From Gonocerus acuteangulatus (taxonomy: Eukaryota; Arthropoda; Insecta; Hemiptera; Coreidae): a stretch of DNA of 64,000 nt. The stretch lies in NCBI GenBank assembly GCA_946811695.1, contig OX328130.1, forward strand, positions 72,449,232 through 72,513,231, read 5' to 3'. Under the pieces are notes generated by a model. The model did no database searches and was not told the origin of the DNA. It saw nothing but the letters and a program-made list of their open reading frames with translations. Shown here one piece after another: positions 1 to 10,921 of the stretch; position 1 is the first letter of the stretch; each line of letters starts with the position of its first letter. The translations under genes were made by a program, and so were the position numbers.

Positions 1-1056
1 TTAAAAAATAACAAGAAATAAAAACAGACAAAAAGAACCGTTCAAATAAACGAAATCAATTACTTCAAAGTTTTAAGCACTTATTTCTCAGACTGAGCTC
101 GTCCCACCGAAAACTACTTGTCAAACGTTTTTATGGGGTGTTTAGTATGCTTTTGAATGGTATACTCTACATAAAACGATTTCCTCAATGTTTTCGAGAT
201 ATTTAAAAAAATATGCGATAATTACAAATCTGTTTATGTATGTTAATAAAATATTTTTTTTTGTAGAACTTCATTAACTCCAAAAGTGATCTAAATTTAA
301 ATTTCTTTGTTTAGTTTATGATATGAAGTCATTGACCTTTGAAATTGCAAAGCTACTGAGTCCATCCTTTCTGAATTTCCAAATCCGGTATTTAGCAAGG
401 AAAACTAATTTTATCCAATTTTCTCGAAAATTGTTACAAATATTCCCTTAAAAATGATTTGATTTATTTCTATTCGCAGAAAAGAAAGGTTAAACGTTTA
501 CCAGAAGGACAATCAACTTAAAACCGAATGTTGTACGACATTCTTGGGACGAATTTCACAGAAAAACTGTTGTTGGATTCTAGTGGTTAACGAACTTGAC
601 TTTCAATCAGAGAAAGTATTTTTGTACCATGGGCGTAAATAAGGGGGGGGGCTCCGGAGGCTGCAAGACCTCCCCCCCCCCACCCCGAAATTTTATTTGA
701 TGGGTAAAAATGTGTCATGAAACCCTTCAAAATAAATTAAATATTGTAATAGCGTTTTAGTTGCCTAAAACTATTAAAAGTTGTAAATTGTTAGTATTAC
801 CGCAGAAATGGTCCCCCTCCTAAAATTTTGACAGCCCACTCCCCCCGAAATTATTTTCTACATACGCCCATGTTTTGTACCAATATTGCATCAAAATTGG
901 ATTATTTTTATACACCTAGAGAGCGAAATGACAAATTTATATACACAAATTTGAACGATCGTTATTTTAGATATAAAACGTTCGCCACATATGGTCATAA
1001 GATCGACGTCATAAGAGTGTTTCTGGCCTATGGAGGGAGGGCGGAAACGCGCTAAA
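1..1056 (+). repeat. Dispersed repeat R-A, copy 1 (left end outside window)
   Basis: Bases 1-627 and 873-1056 match the copy at about 53808-54643 (+) and the reverse-strand copy at about 33640-34448. Shared landmarks are the left A-rich stretch with 'aaaaagaaccgt', a 'gttaacgaacttgac' segment, 'agagagcgaa' next to the (TA)n site, and a terminal 'gcgctaaaaa'. The phrase about a 'gttaacgaac' strand and a following opposing-strand 'gaaatttgg' type motif resembles Helitron 5' regions of arthropods, but I could not find a TC start or CTAG end, so the class is unassigned. A hAT-like MITE splits this copy at 628-872. No protein-coding capacity is visible. Confidence 0.6.
628..872. mobile_element. 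hAT-like MITE, family CATGGGCG, copy 1
   Basis: Terminal inverted repeats begin CATGGGCGTA and end TACGCCCATG. The element is flanked by a perfect 8-bp duplication, ttttgtac, at 620-627 and 873-880. An 8-bp duplication with a CA...TG terminus is typical of the hAT superfamily. The inside is non-coding, with long G and C runs just inside the ends and a central 'gttttagttgcctaaaact' segment shared with the copies at 35649 and 57788. It was mobilised by a transposase encoded elsewhere. Confidence 0.85.
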
Positions 1057-1143
1057 AATTACGGCCACTATTTATTATTTTGACGAGCTGGTATAATTTC
1101 AGCAAAATCTGCTGAATACGCGACCTGTCATTATGTCATTTAA

Positions 1144-2632
1144 TTGACGCAATAGAAACCAACAATCACTTCAGCTTGACCTTTTGACCATTAAGAAAGC
1201 TGTCTAAGGCTATGAATGAAAATCATATCTACACACGTCAGTCAGCTGTTTGACGCAATAGAAACCAACAATCACTTCAGCTTGACCTTTTGACCATTAA
1301 GAAAGCTGTCTAAGGCTATGAATGAAAATCATATCTACACACGTCAGTCAGCTGTTTGACGCAATAGAAACCAACAATCACTTCAGCTTGACCTTTTGAC
1401 CATTAAGAAAGCTGTCTAAGGCTATGAATGAAAATCATATCTACACACGTCAGTCAGCTGTTTGACGCAATAGAAACCAACAATCACTTCAGCTTGACCT
1501 TTTGACCATTAAGAAAGCTGTCTAAGGCTATGAATGAAAATCATATCTACACACGTCAGTCAGCTGTTTGACGCAATAGAAACCAACAATCACTTCAGCT
1601 TGACCTTTTGACCATTAAGAAAGCTGTCTAAGGCTATGAATGAAAATCATATCTACACACGTCAGTCAGCTGTTTGACGCAATAGAAACCAACAATCACT
1701 TCAGCTTGACCTTTTGACCATTTAGAAAGCTGTCTAAGGCTATGAATGAAAATCATATCTACACACGTCAGTCAGCTGTTTGACGCAATAGAAACCAACA
1801 ATCACTTCAGCTTGACCTTTTGACCATTTAGAAAGCTGTCTAAGGCTATGAATGAAAATCATATCTACACACGTCAGTCAGCTGTTTGACGCAATAGAAA
1901 CCAACAATCACTTCAGCTTGACCATTTGACCATTAAGAAAGCTGTCTAAGGCTATGAATGAAAATCATATCTACACACGTCAGTCAGCTGTTTGACGCAA
2001 TAGAAACCAACAATCACTTCAGCTTGACCTTTTGACCATTAAGAAAGCTGTCTAAGGCTATGAATGAAAATCATATCTACACACGTCAGTCAGCTGTTTG
2101 ACGCAATAGAAACCAACAATCACTTCAGCTTGACCTTTTGACCATTAAGAAAGCTGTCTAAGGCTATGAATGAAAATCATATCTACACACGTCATTCAGC
2201 TGTTTGACGCAATAGAAACAAACAATCACTTCAGCTTGACCTTTTGACCATTAGGAAAGCTGTCTAAGGCTATGAATGAAAATCATATCTACACACGTCA
2301 TTCAGCTGTTTGACGCAATAGAAACCAACAATCACTTCAGCTTGACCTTTTGACCATTAAGAAAGCTGTCTAAGGCTATGAATGAAAATCATATCTACAC
2401 ACGTCATTCAGCTGTTTGACGCAATAGAAACAAACAATCACTTCAGCTTGACCTTTTGACCATTAAGAAAGCTGTCTAAGGCTATGAATGAAAATCATAT
2501 CTACACACGTCAGTCAGCTGTTTGACGCAATAGAAACCAACAATCACTTCAGCTTGACCTTTTGACCATTTAGAAAGCTGTCTAAGGCTATGAATGAAAA
2601 TCATATCTACACACGTCAGTCAGCTGTTTGAC
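1144..2632. repeat. 106-bp satellite, about 14 units
   Basis: The word ttgacgcaatag recurs every 106 bases from 1144, giving about 14 units. Units differ by only a few substitutions (for example cattaagaa versus catttagaa, cagtcagc versus cattcagc), and variants are shared by neighbouring units, as expected from unequal exchange. No open frame persists across units. The right edge decays into 'agtctgacactattg'. Confidence 0.95.
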
Positions 2633-3025
2633 AGTCTGACACTATTGTCAAATTCTATTCACAGTCAAATATTTCACATGCACCAATCTTTTTGACTGTC
2701 AACCGGTCGCCATTGGTGAATTTTGACCTATACAAAAATAATAAATCGCCATACTCGAAAAAAAATGTTAATCTCATTAAAATGTTTAGATATATATGAA
2801 TAAATGAATGAATATATTATTGCTCTTAAAAATATACAGCAAGGAGACTACCACATTCAATTATGTTTAATACTAATAATATAAAAAATTACAAGCATCA
2901 CAAAATAAAACTATACAAAATACACAATATTTACACTATGTTCAATGAACATCTTTTCATGAATAAAAAACTGATCCATAACCTACTTAGAACCTCACTA
3001 CATACAGAGAGAACAAATATTTAAA
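2633..3025. other. AT-rich DNA, nothing recognised
   Basis: Spacer between the 106-bp satellite and repeat R-B. It is rich in A and T, with no frame, RNA motif or terminal repeat that I can support. Confidence 0.6.
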
Positions 3026-4103
3026 AGTCCGTCACGCAGGAGCTGCATAACTAAGCACTTTCCTCAGAATTTGGGTAGTGTAGACTGCTTTCCAGAACAA
3101 TTTGCTTAAAATACCCTACATAAATAAAATAAAAACACGAATAGTTCTCTTTTAATTTTGTAATGAGTAACTGATCAATTATTAATTTGCTTCCAGAGTT
3201 ATGTTTACACATGGTACCTACTACACTACGTAATAAATACAAAAAACCTCATATTATCGTATTTTGATCTAACGCAGGAACCGGATACAGTCCCTCTAGC
3301 GCTCCTTGCGGCGCCTTTGTGAACCTATGTCTGGCTGGCTTTTCTATTGAAATATATTACAAAGTAAACCCCCCTTTCCGATTGACCGATTCAGCTCATT
3401 TTTACAACACTTCTTTCTCATGAGTTACCCACGACGTATACCGCGTTTCGTTACAATACAGCAGAAATTACGACCAGTATGAGTATATTAGTAATTTGGG
3501 TCCGGAGTAAACCCCCCCCCCCCCTCCTAATGAACCGATTTAGTTTATCTTTACAACAAATATTTACCTGTAGATTACCACTACGAATACCGAGTTTCGT
3601 CGAAATATACCAAAAATCACGGTTTTAGTGGCGAATTGGTATTGTGGGTCCGGAGTAAAACCCCCCCCCCCTCCTAATGAACCGATTTAGTTTATTTTTA
3701 CAACACATATTCACCTGTGGATTACCACTACGAATACCGAGTTTCGTCGAAATATACCAAAAATCACGGCTGGCAGTGGCGAATTGGTATTGTGGGTCCG
3801 GAGTAAACCCCCCCCCCTTCTAGTGAACCGATTTAGTTCATTTTTATATCTCACTTTTCTGTCTATATTACCACTACGAATACCAAGTTTCGTTGAAATA
3901 TAACAAATATTACGGCTGACATAGTCAAATTAGTGTTTTGGGTTCGGGGTAACCCCCCCCCCCTTCCGGTGGACCGACTTTGGTGGTTAACGAACTCGTT
4001 CAATCGTTTGCTAATTGAATGCTATATACCAAGTTTCGTGACGAAAAAACAAAAACTCTGGCCACTATCGTGTTAACAGACACACACACACACATATATA
4101 TAT

Positions 4104-4367
4104 ATGATTTGTGAGACGGCTTCTCTCTCCAGCGGTGTTCTTCCTCTCCTTTGCGCAATATTTCGTCGGGTTCATCTCCGACTTCTTCGGGCTGCTATCT
4201 GTCGTCCTCGGTGGTTGTCAAGGGAAATGAATGATACTGTGGCTAGAGGAGAGAAGTCGGAGATGAACCCGACGAAATATTGCGCAAAGGAGAGGAAGAA
4301 CACCGCTGGAGAGAGAAGCCGTCTCACAAATCAATCATATCAACCCCAGCGAAGAAACTTAAAACAA
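4104..4367. mobile_element. Foldback element with degenerate hammerhead motifs (FB1)
   Basis: Two arms of roughly 100 bp are near-perfect reverse complements (gagacggcttctctctccag at the left, its complement near 4308-4330). Each arm carries the relic of a hammerhead: stem II GUCGG/CCGAC, then GAAA and UAUU. In the left arm (minus strand) the core reads CCGAAGA instead of CUGANGA; in the right arm it is more altered. It sits inside a (TA)n tract that is uninterrupted in the two other R-B copies, so it is an insertion. Probably a non-autonomous relative of Penelope-like elements. Confidence 0.7.
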
Positions 4368-4411
<44 letters not shown>

Positions 4412-4440
4412 TATATATATATATATATATAGATATATAT
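4368..4440. repeat. (TA)n microsatellite
   Basis: Almost pure TA/AT dinucleotide run, right part of the tract split by the foldback element FB1. Confidence 0.95.
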
Positions 4441-4552
4441 AAATTTTAACGGGGGTCATTTTCGGTGTCTACTAGGTAGGATCGATAAAGATTTGAAGAC
4501 ATTTTTCAAAAATTCCGTCATGAGTCCAACCTCAATAGCTACTTTCCTTCGG

Positions 4553-4935
4553 AGGAAAGTGCTAATATTAAATGAACATATATATATAATAATATAAAAA
4601 TATTCCTATGATATCCAAGAGTATCTATCTGAAGATAATTTTTTAAATTAGTCCCGATGGCGAGTGAACGCAATGCAAATTTGAAGATAATTTTTTGAGG
4701 TCTTTTTTTAATTGTTAAGTTTTTTTTGGTCCTCCTTGAATACATTTTAAAATTAAAACCATCTTTTTTATCTCTATGACAAGAAATTATGAAACAAAAT
4801 TAAATAGGGAAAAGATGAACATTTCTGAGCATTAAACATTACAGTCGTTTTTTGAAAACTATGTTTTTCAAACCGGGCTTTCCTCTGGCGTCTTCATTTG
4901 TTTCCCGATCAACTTCTCATAATTGCTCATAACAT
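4553..4935. other. AT-rich DNA, nothing recognised
   Basis: Sequence between repeat R-B and a truncated LINE. No supported feature. Confidence 0.6.
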
Positions 4936-5760
4936 ACCTTATGACATTCAAGAACTGTTAACGGAAAACAGCCCACATATTAAAACCATATTACAACATT
5001 TTCATAACATAAACATACACCCTAAAATCTAACAAGTATACTGTATTAAAAAGAAAAAAAAAAATATATATATATAATATAACTCTTCGTTACCATTATA
5101 CATTAATATTCTTGTGTTTATAATACGAATATACTCGTATATCGGCATATCGGCATCAATTTAACACAATTTTTTTTTTTTTTTTTTTTTTTACTTCGGC
5201 TATTTATATTTATTATTATTAATATTTTCCTTTATTTATTTATTTTTAATTTACTAATATTAATTTCTATATTTACTTTATTCCTTTTTTTTCTATTTTT
5301 TTTTTTTTTTTTATTTATTTATTTTTTTTTTATATTATTATTTTTTTTATTTATTTATTTTTTTTTCCTTCTCTTCTTATTTTCACCTTTTCTGTTACTA
5401 ATACATTTTCCCCTCCTAAGAGTTACTGCCTTTCTCGTTTTCCCGATTCTTACGTTGTTCAATAATTTTGTTCATTATCAAATCTTGTATATACCTTATT
5501 CACAGTATCAACAACAGTGCTAAACAACTTCTTATTTTACACCTTCTTTCACGAAGTAATTGTAAACAGACCTTATTTGTAACTACATGAACATTGTTCT
5601 AATGTATTTTATCTGTTATTATTAAGAATTCACAATGTATTTCTTTATTTATATTATTATTTTTTTTAATTACTACTAGAAATGTATCTGTATAATTGTT
5701 TCGAGCACATCACCTTAGTTGCGGGTGCTCATAAATAAATGAATTAAAAAAAAAAAAAAA
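4936..5760 (+). pseudogene. 5'-truncated non-LTR retrotransposon, last ORF2 codons and 3' UTR
   Basis: The frame at about 4940-5032 reads DIQELLTENSPHI then ILQHFHNI and a stop, aligning with the extreme C-terminus of the full-length LINE at 43270-48755 (HELLSDDSKHISDIFKFL). A long T-rich 3' UTR follows, with runs of up to 22 T, then a 'ttgcgggtgctcataaataaatg' type tail and an A-rich end near 5745-5762. The T-rich 3' UTR and the AATA-type tail are shared with the full-length copy. 5' truncation is the usual result of incomplete target-primed reverse transcription. Confidence 0.7.
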
Positions 5761-5762
5761 AA

Positions 5763-6687
5763 TTATTTGCTAGTAAAGTACTTAGTTTTTTTTTTTTTTA
5801 TTCGTCATATTATAAGATTTGTTTGTTTTATCGCGACGGATTGTTTCAATAGAAAATGAATAATTGTTCCCCATTTTACAAAAAATTAATATTTCTCAAA
5901 AATCCTACGTACTTTACTGGATTTTACCTTCTTCTATTGGAATAATTTTAGTTTTTACACACAAATTACAGCGCCGCCATTTTTTCTTGAAGAATTGAAA
6001 CTTTTTTTTATTTGTTATTTATATATTCAAGAAAATGGCTTAGATTTTGATCGCACAACGTAGGTAGTATTAGCTTTTAAAACCCTTGATGTTGTTTCAG
6101 AAATGATTTTGTGCCAAATTAGATAAAAATGTGACTATTTTTGTTGGTAAACATATAAGTTGGGACAACGGGTTCTTTTATGATCTATGGGTTGTAGAAC
6201 GTAGATTTTTATCGTCGCCACTTCGACTTGCATCAGCGAATATATCTCATAAGGGGTTCTGCTTGAAGGTAACACATTAGCATTTTATGAAAAATATAAC
6301 TCCAAGAATAATATTTCTCGTAATTGAAAAAAAAAAAAAAATCGTATTCTAGGAAAGTATTCAACTTTTTACAGTCAAATAGTAAAACACCTTCAAATTT
6401 CTGCAGAGAGTTTACAGAGTTGTACGTAATGTTTGCTACGGAACGTCAAACAAACTGACATAAGACTTTCTTTTTTTTTTTGAGATTGTGTTGGTCAAAC
6501 AAGCAGCGGCAATCAGTAGATTTGGACCCTGGACTATCAGTTACTGACTGCCTTGTGCGTTCTCTTGCATTTCAAGATAATTTACTGTCCGCTTTAATGA
6601 GGTTAAGAAGTTATCAGAAATATATGATAGGAACGAAGAAAGCTCTTGTAAATGCGTATTCATGGATCGAAAAAGGGTCATTTATAT
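5763..6687. other. AT-rich DNA, nothing recognised
   Basis: Homopolymer-rich intergenic sequence. The short frame at 6480-6725 runs into a transposon and shows no family resemblance. Confidence 0.6.
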
Positions 6688-6695
6688 ACGGAGGG

Positions 6696-7019
6696 CAGAG
6701 TTGGGCAAACGTTAGCGCGCGCTAAAAGCTGATACCTCTCCGCTAATTTAGCGAAACTGTAGAAAGCCAGCGCTAATAATTAGCGGTTAGCGGCGGCAGT
6801 GCGCTAACCGCTAATCTATTTATGAAATATCGTAATTTCTAATAGCTTAAGCTATAGTTACAACTTGTAACTATAGCAATTACGATATTTCATAAATAGA
6901 TTAGCGGTTAGCGCACTGCCGCCGCTAATCGCTAATTATTAGCGCTGGCTTTCTACAGTTTCGCTAAATTAGCGGAGAGGTATCAGCTTTTAGCGCGCGC
7001 TAACGTTTGCCCAACTCTG
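6696..7019. mobile_element. hAT-like foldback MITE, CAG(A/T)GTTGGGC family, copy B1
   Basis: 324 bp that fold back almost end to end. Ends are CAGAGTTGGGCAAACG and its complement, flanked by a perfect 8-bp duplication acggaggg (6688-6695 and 7020-7027). The interior is built from the word gctaa/ttagc (gttagcgcgcgctaa, gcggttagcggcggc). The terminal word CAGxGTTGGGCAAA is shared with elements at 20363, 59512 and 60623, whose interiors are different. 8-bp duplication and CAG terminus fit the hAT superfamily. Confidence 0.88.
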
Positions 7020-7027
7020 ACGGAGGG

Positions 7028-7373
7028 TTCAGAGCACAACTAGGCCAAGTCCTTTTTTGACATTTTATGGTGTAATGGCTCTTTTCAGTACTACAGGAGA
7101 CTAAGTCCTTACTTCATTATTTTGCTACTTGTAGCAGTTCTTGCTACACGTCTGAAGGTAACTCTTATCTGTTTTGAGAGCACAATTAGACCAAGTCCTT
7201 TTTTGACATATTATGTTGTAACGGGATTGAAGAGTATTACTAAAATGGTTCTTTTCAGTGCTACAGGAGACTAAGTCCTAACTTCATTATTTTGCAACTT
7301 GTAGCAGTTCTTGTTACACATCTGGAATTAAATCTTATTTGTTTTCAGAGCACAAGTAAGTCAAGTCCAAGTT
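7028..7373. repeat. Local tandem duplication, about 150-170 bp, two and a part copies
   Basis: The phrase gagcacaactaggccaagtcc recurs with substitutions near 7032, 7178 and 7350, and 'ctacaggagactaagtcc' recurs at about 7092 and 7261. Diverged, non-coding. Confidence 0.7.
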
Positions 7374-7875
7374 GTAAGTATTTTATGAACAAAACTATTC
7401 ATGAATAATGTTAGTGATATTTAAAATTAAGATGAGTGTGAAAGTTCAAATCTTTTTAAGCCTTATACCGGTCAATAGGATTTATACAAAGTCTCTGCAA
7501 TTAAAATGAATAATACTTATTTTCTGAAAACTGTATAACATGGACTTGGTCTAGTTGTGATCTGAACCATCCATATGAGAATATGTTTGTTTATACAAAC
7601 TGGCACAAAAACATACACATTAATATATATTTGAGTGTCCTAAAAGAACTTCTATCCTAATACTAATGTATCAATGAAGCAGAGGAAATCAAAATGTCCG
7701 ATGGAAGAAAAAAGTAATTCTAATAACAACTTTCTGTACTATGTTCCGGGAACTTTTATCATGCTCCGATAAACTCTCGGGGGATACTCCACAATCATAT
7801 ATACGGGAGCTAACCAGCTGCTTGTCAATCTTTTCAAAATCATTTCACCAAATTTTGCCAAACTTGTCTTTATTA
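7374..7875. other. Nothing recognised
   Basis: AT-rich spacer without supported features, ending where the truncated LINE begins. Confidence 0.55.
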
Positions 7876-8860
7876 TTCTTTGCATTTTAAATATGCATGG
7901 ATAATAAATACGACGGATCCAAGACGAACTCTGGCACAGGAGCAGCTGTAATTGTGAATGAAACTGCTTACCTAATCAAATTACCAGAAACAACGACCAT
8001 ATTTACAGCGGAACTTTACGGAATACTTCTAGCACTAACTAACGTTCCGACTGACGCTATCACTGTTTGTACAGACTCCTTAAGTTCCTTAATGTCCATA
8101 CAGAACATTTACAACACACATCCAGTTATCAAGAACATATTTACACACATTAACATTTTACAAAGTAAAAACAAACACATTACGTTGCTATGGGTACCAG
8201 GACACGAAGACATCGACATGAGTACAGCTGTAGACCGACAGGCAAAACTAGCAACGAACCGACCTATACCAGACATAAGTACAATAACTTCATCCGATTT
8301 AAGCAAAACAATACGAACTATACTACTATACTAGATTGGTCAAAGAGTACATGCAAATTAAAAGAAATTAAGAACACGACAAGAACTTGGAAAACAGAAC
8401 AATTTTCTCGTCAGGACGACGTAATTTTATCCAGGCTTCGGATAGGCCACACTCGACTTACCCACTCATACTTACTGGACAGAAAGGAAAGACCAACGTG
8501 CAGACAGTGTAACAGAACTCTAACTGTTAAACATATACTGACAGACTGTAGACAACGCAGCGACTTGACAATTCCTTACAACTTACACGACTTACTTACT
8601 GAAGGTAGCCCGTACATCCATATACTCCTTACACACTTAAAAGCAGCACACTTATATTCAAAGGTATAACTATATGTAATATTTTATTTTGGTTTTATTT
8701 AATAGCAACATCTTGTTCTTTCTCTTTTATTTCTTTATGTTTTATTTTGTTTTATTGGACAAACTGACTAATATTTAACGAACCTTTCTCCTGTCGTCCC
8801 AATGAGCTCATCGCCACTGTTACGGAGCTCACATGGAATAAATAAATAAATAAATAAAAT
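7876..8860 (+). pseudogene. 5'-truncated LINE: RNase H and C-terminal zinc finger, frameshifted
   Basis: A frame at 7897-8334 encodes an RNase H domain: DGSKTNSGTGAAV near its start, TAELYGILLAL, TDSLSSL, and WVPGHEDI. It then loses frame near 8310, and a second frame through 8669 continues with RLRIGHTRLTHSYLL and a CCHC-like finger (CRQCNRTLTVKHILTDC). All segments align with the last third of ORF2 of the LINE at 43270-48755. The break means no functional product. The 3' UTR ends in (AATA)n at about 8830-8860. The D, E, D catalytic positions of RNase H are still visible. Confidence 0.88.
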
Positions 8861-9330
8861 ATTATCAAAATTCGTTTAATATTAAAATTAATTATTTATT
8901 TAAAACAGATCTTCAAAATTCATTTTTTCCAAATTAATATAATAACCTTTTTTTAACCAACTGAAATGAATTTTCGTAAGATTGATAAGTACGCTGTGTT
9001 TATAGCATCCCAAAACATTTGGGCAGCACACTTTATTTTTATAAATAAAGAATTTCTTCTCTCTTAGGAAACACTCAATAGCACATTTTATAGAGGCTTC
9101 AAATTGGGGTTGAGCTAACAATAGTTCTCACAGAATTTTTTTTTTTAATATCGCTAGGTTGGCCTGAGTATAGTGAATCCAAGTTTTCGACCTCGAATGC
9201 CGGGGCGAAAGTTTAGCACTTTTTTTCAGGATTCCTTCATTAATTTGTAAATCGTTAATTCTGGGTAAAAACTTAAAATAGGGATTAAAAAGCATTAAAT
9301 TCTTCGTCAAATGAGCTCCAAGTCCAAATT
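8861..9330. other. AT-rich DNA, nothing recognised
   Basis: Two short minus-strand frames lie here without any domain resemblance. I see no supported feature. Confidence 0.55.
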
Positions 9331-9680
9331 TGGTCAGGTAAACTCCCCGCTATCGTTAGCCAAAAAACAACATTTTTTTCCAATTTTGCGAAAACTTTTG
9401 GTGAGCCCACTTTTAACTAGTTACAGCATGGATTCATTAATTATTTTGATACCCACGCCTTCATATAAGTTGATCAATAGCTGAATCCAAAAAGCACAAA
9501 CACTAATAAGGTTGACAAATTTTAAAAATTATATCCTGAAACGTAAAATTTTTTAGTCGGCGCTTACGGATTGCGTCATGAGGTCAATCATATAAGCGGG
9601 TTCCCTCCCTATGGAGAGACGGAGGATCCGGAAAAAAAAGATACGAAGTGAGGTAGGTCACATGAACGAACCCCAAATAT
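9331..9680 (+). repeat. Fragment of dispersed repeat R-A, degenerate
   Basis: The stretch containing 'ttttagtcggcgcttacgga', 'catgaggtcaatcatataagc' and 'ccctccctatggaga' matches the right part of R-A (compare 54560-54640). The left part is diverged or missing. Confidence 0.5.
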
Positions 9681-9854
9681 ATACATTCATAAATATTTAT
9701 TTATTTATATTGAATACAGAGCTTGCGACAGTAGCGATTCGCTCTTTTTTAGAAGTTGGCGGTAGAAACCACTAGCAAAAGAATTATAAAAGGTTGCCAA
9801 AAATCCAGAATATTTTAGTGATTGAAAATTATTTTAAAATGGAAAGTGATTAAA

Positions 9855-9866
<12 letters not shown>

Positions 9867-9921
<55 letters not shown>
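9867..9921. repeat. (TA)n microsatellite
   Basis: Pure TA dinucleotide run flanked by TG repeats on the left. Confidence 0.95.
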
Positions 9922-9923
<2 letters not shown>

Positions 9924-10327
9924 TTCATAAATAGCGGTTCCACTAATGAAATATTCCTCATGAATAGTAAAACCATTATGAAATATAATTGGATGGGTAA
10001 AACAGCTCATATAATTATATGTAAATCTAATTATGTGAGCTTGAGGATGAGAAGGAGGAAAGGAACGGGATAGCTCTTGGCTAGCCTTCATCTTAAGTAA
10101 AAAAAAAAAGCACGTAAAAACTAGTTAAGGAATTAATGCAGAAGGAAATATATTTAATAATACACAATATATGGGCGAGATTCTAAACGAATACATCTTT
10201 CGTTTAGAACGTTTTAGTTTTATTGAGAGGAGATCGTTGACCGTTGATGTTGCAAGGTAGGGATTGTCGGGGTTCGGTCACTGCTACTTAATAAAACTAC
10301 ATTTTATCATAAAAATGGTTTTATTGT

Positions 10328-10366
10328 GCCGACGTTTCGGCTTGAACTTCAAGCCTTCATCAGGGC
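10328..10366 (-). ncRNA. Hammerhead ribozyme-like motif HHR1
   Basis: Minus strand: stem I GCC/GGC, core CUGAUGA, one extra A, stem II GGCUUGA/UCAAGCC, GAAA, then CGUC with palindromic stem III ACGU and cleavage expected after the C. The core is intact. With so short a stem III, activity would be expected as a dimer. It lies at the 3' end of the Penelope-like element, where it is thought to process transcripts. Confidence 0.85.
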
Positions 10367-10404
10367 TGTAAAAGACAAGTAGGACGGATGTAGTACTGAA
10401 ATAT

Positions 10405-10484
<80 letters not shown>

Positions 10485-10921
10485 GCCTAAAAAAAACACA
10501 AATACACATACATCTATACATACATACATATGTGGAAAAAGACAAAAACATAAAATACTAGAACATAATATATAGAAGAACAATGTGCTCTAGAAGTGTT
10601 TGGATTATTAGGAAAACAGATATAAGAATAACAGATTACATATTAGATTAGATATAAGAATAACAATATGGGCTTACCGATGGGAAGATAGAGAACTATT
10701 CCTCACAAATGCGGGATCATTTCTGACAGTTAATACAGGGAAATATAGGAAGAAAGGAGTTGGTGAGGGGGAGGGGGGTTCTGGACCACCCAATGGACAG
10801 AGAACATAGAAGATGAAAGAAAGAGCGGCAAATTACAGTAAGGGGTCATAAAGTCATAAAATGCTGTGTTAATGGAAAGGGAGGCAGGTATAAAGGGCTA
10901 TATTGCAGGCGGTATAGGGGA

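Larger units (their letters stand above)
3026..4552 (+). repeat. Dispersed repeat R-B, copy 1, with a foldback inserted in its (TA)n tract
   Basis: Begins AAAAGTCCGTCACGCAGG and ends 'ggaggaaagtgctaa'. The first bases inside the left end (taagcactttcctc) are roughly inverted at the right end, so short imperfect inverted repeats are present. The middle holds four to five diverged units of about 148 bp, each with 'ccggagtaaa', a variable poly-C tract, 'gaaccgatttagtt' and 'ccgagtttcgtcgaaata'. Other copies lie at 52262-53507 (minus) and 61347-62537 (plus). Unlike those, this copy has about 260 bp of palindromic DNA inserted in its (TA)n tract at 4104-4367. A 63-codon frame on the minus strand near the left end recurs at 53289 but is broken in the third copy, so I do not call it a gene. 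Confidence 0.75.

Noticed and set aside
3051..3242. 63-codon frame also found at 53289-53480
   Set aside because: Shared only because both lie in repeat R-B. The third copy (about 61375) has a frame-breaking deletion, so there is no sign of selection.
5160..5400. Poly-pyrimidine regulatory tract
   Set aside because: It is the T-rich 3' UTR of a truncated LINE, as seen by comparison with 48314-48560.
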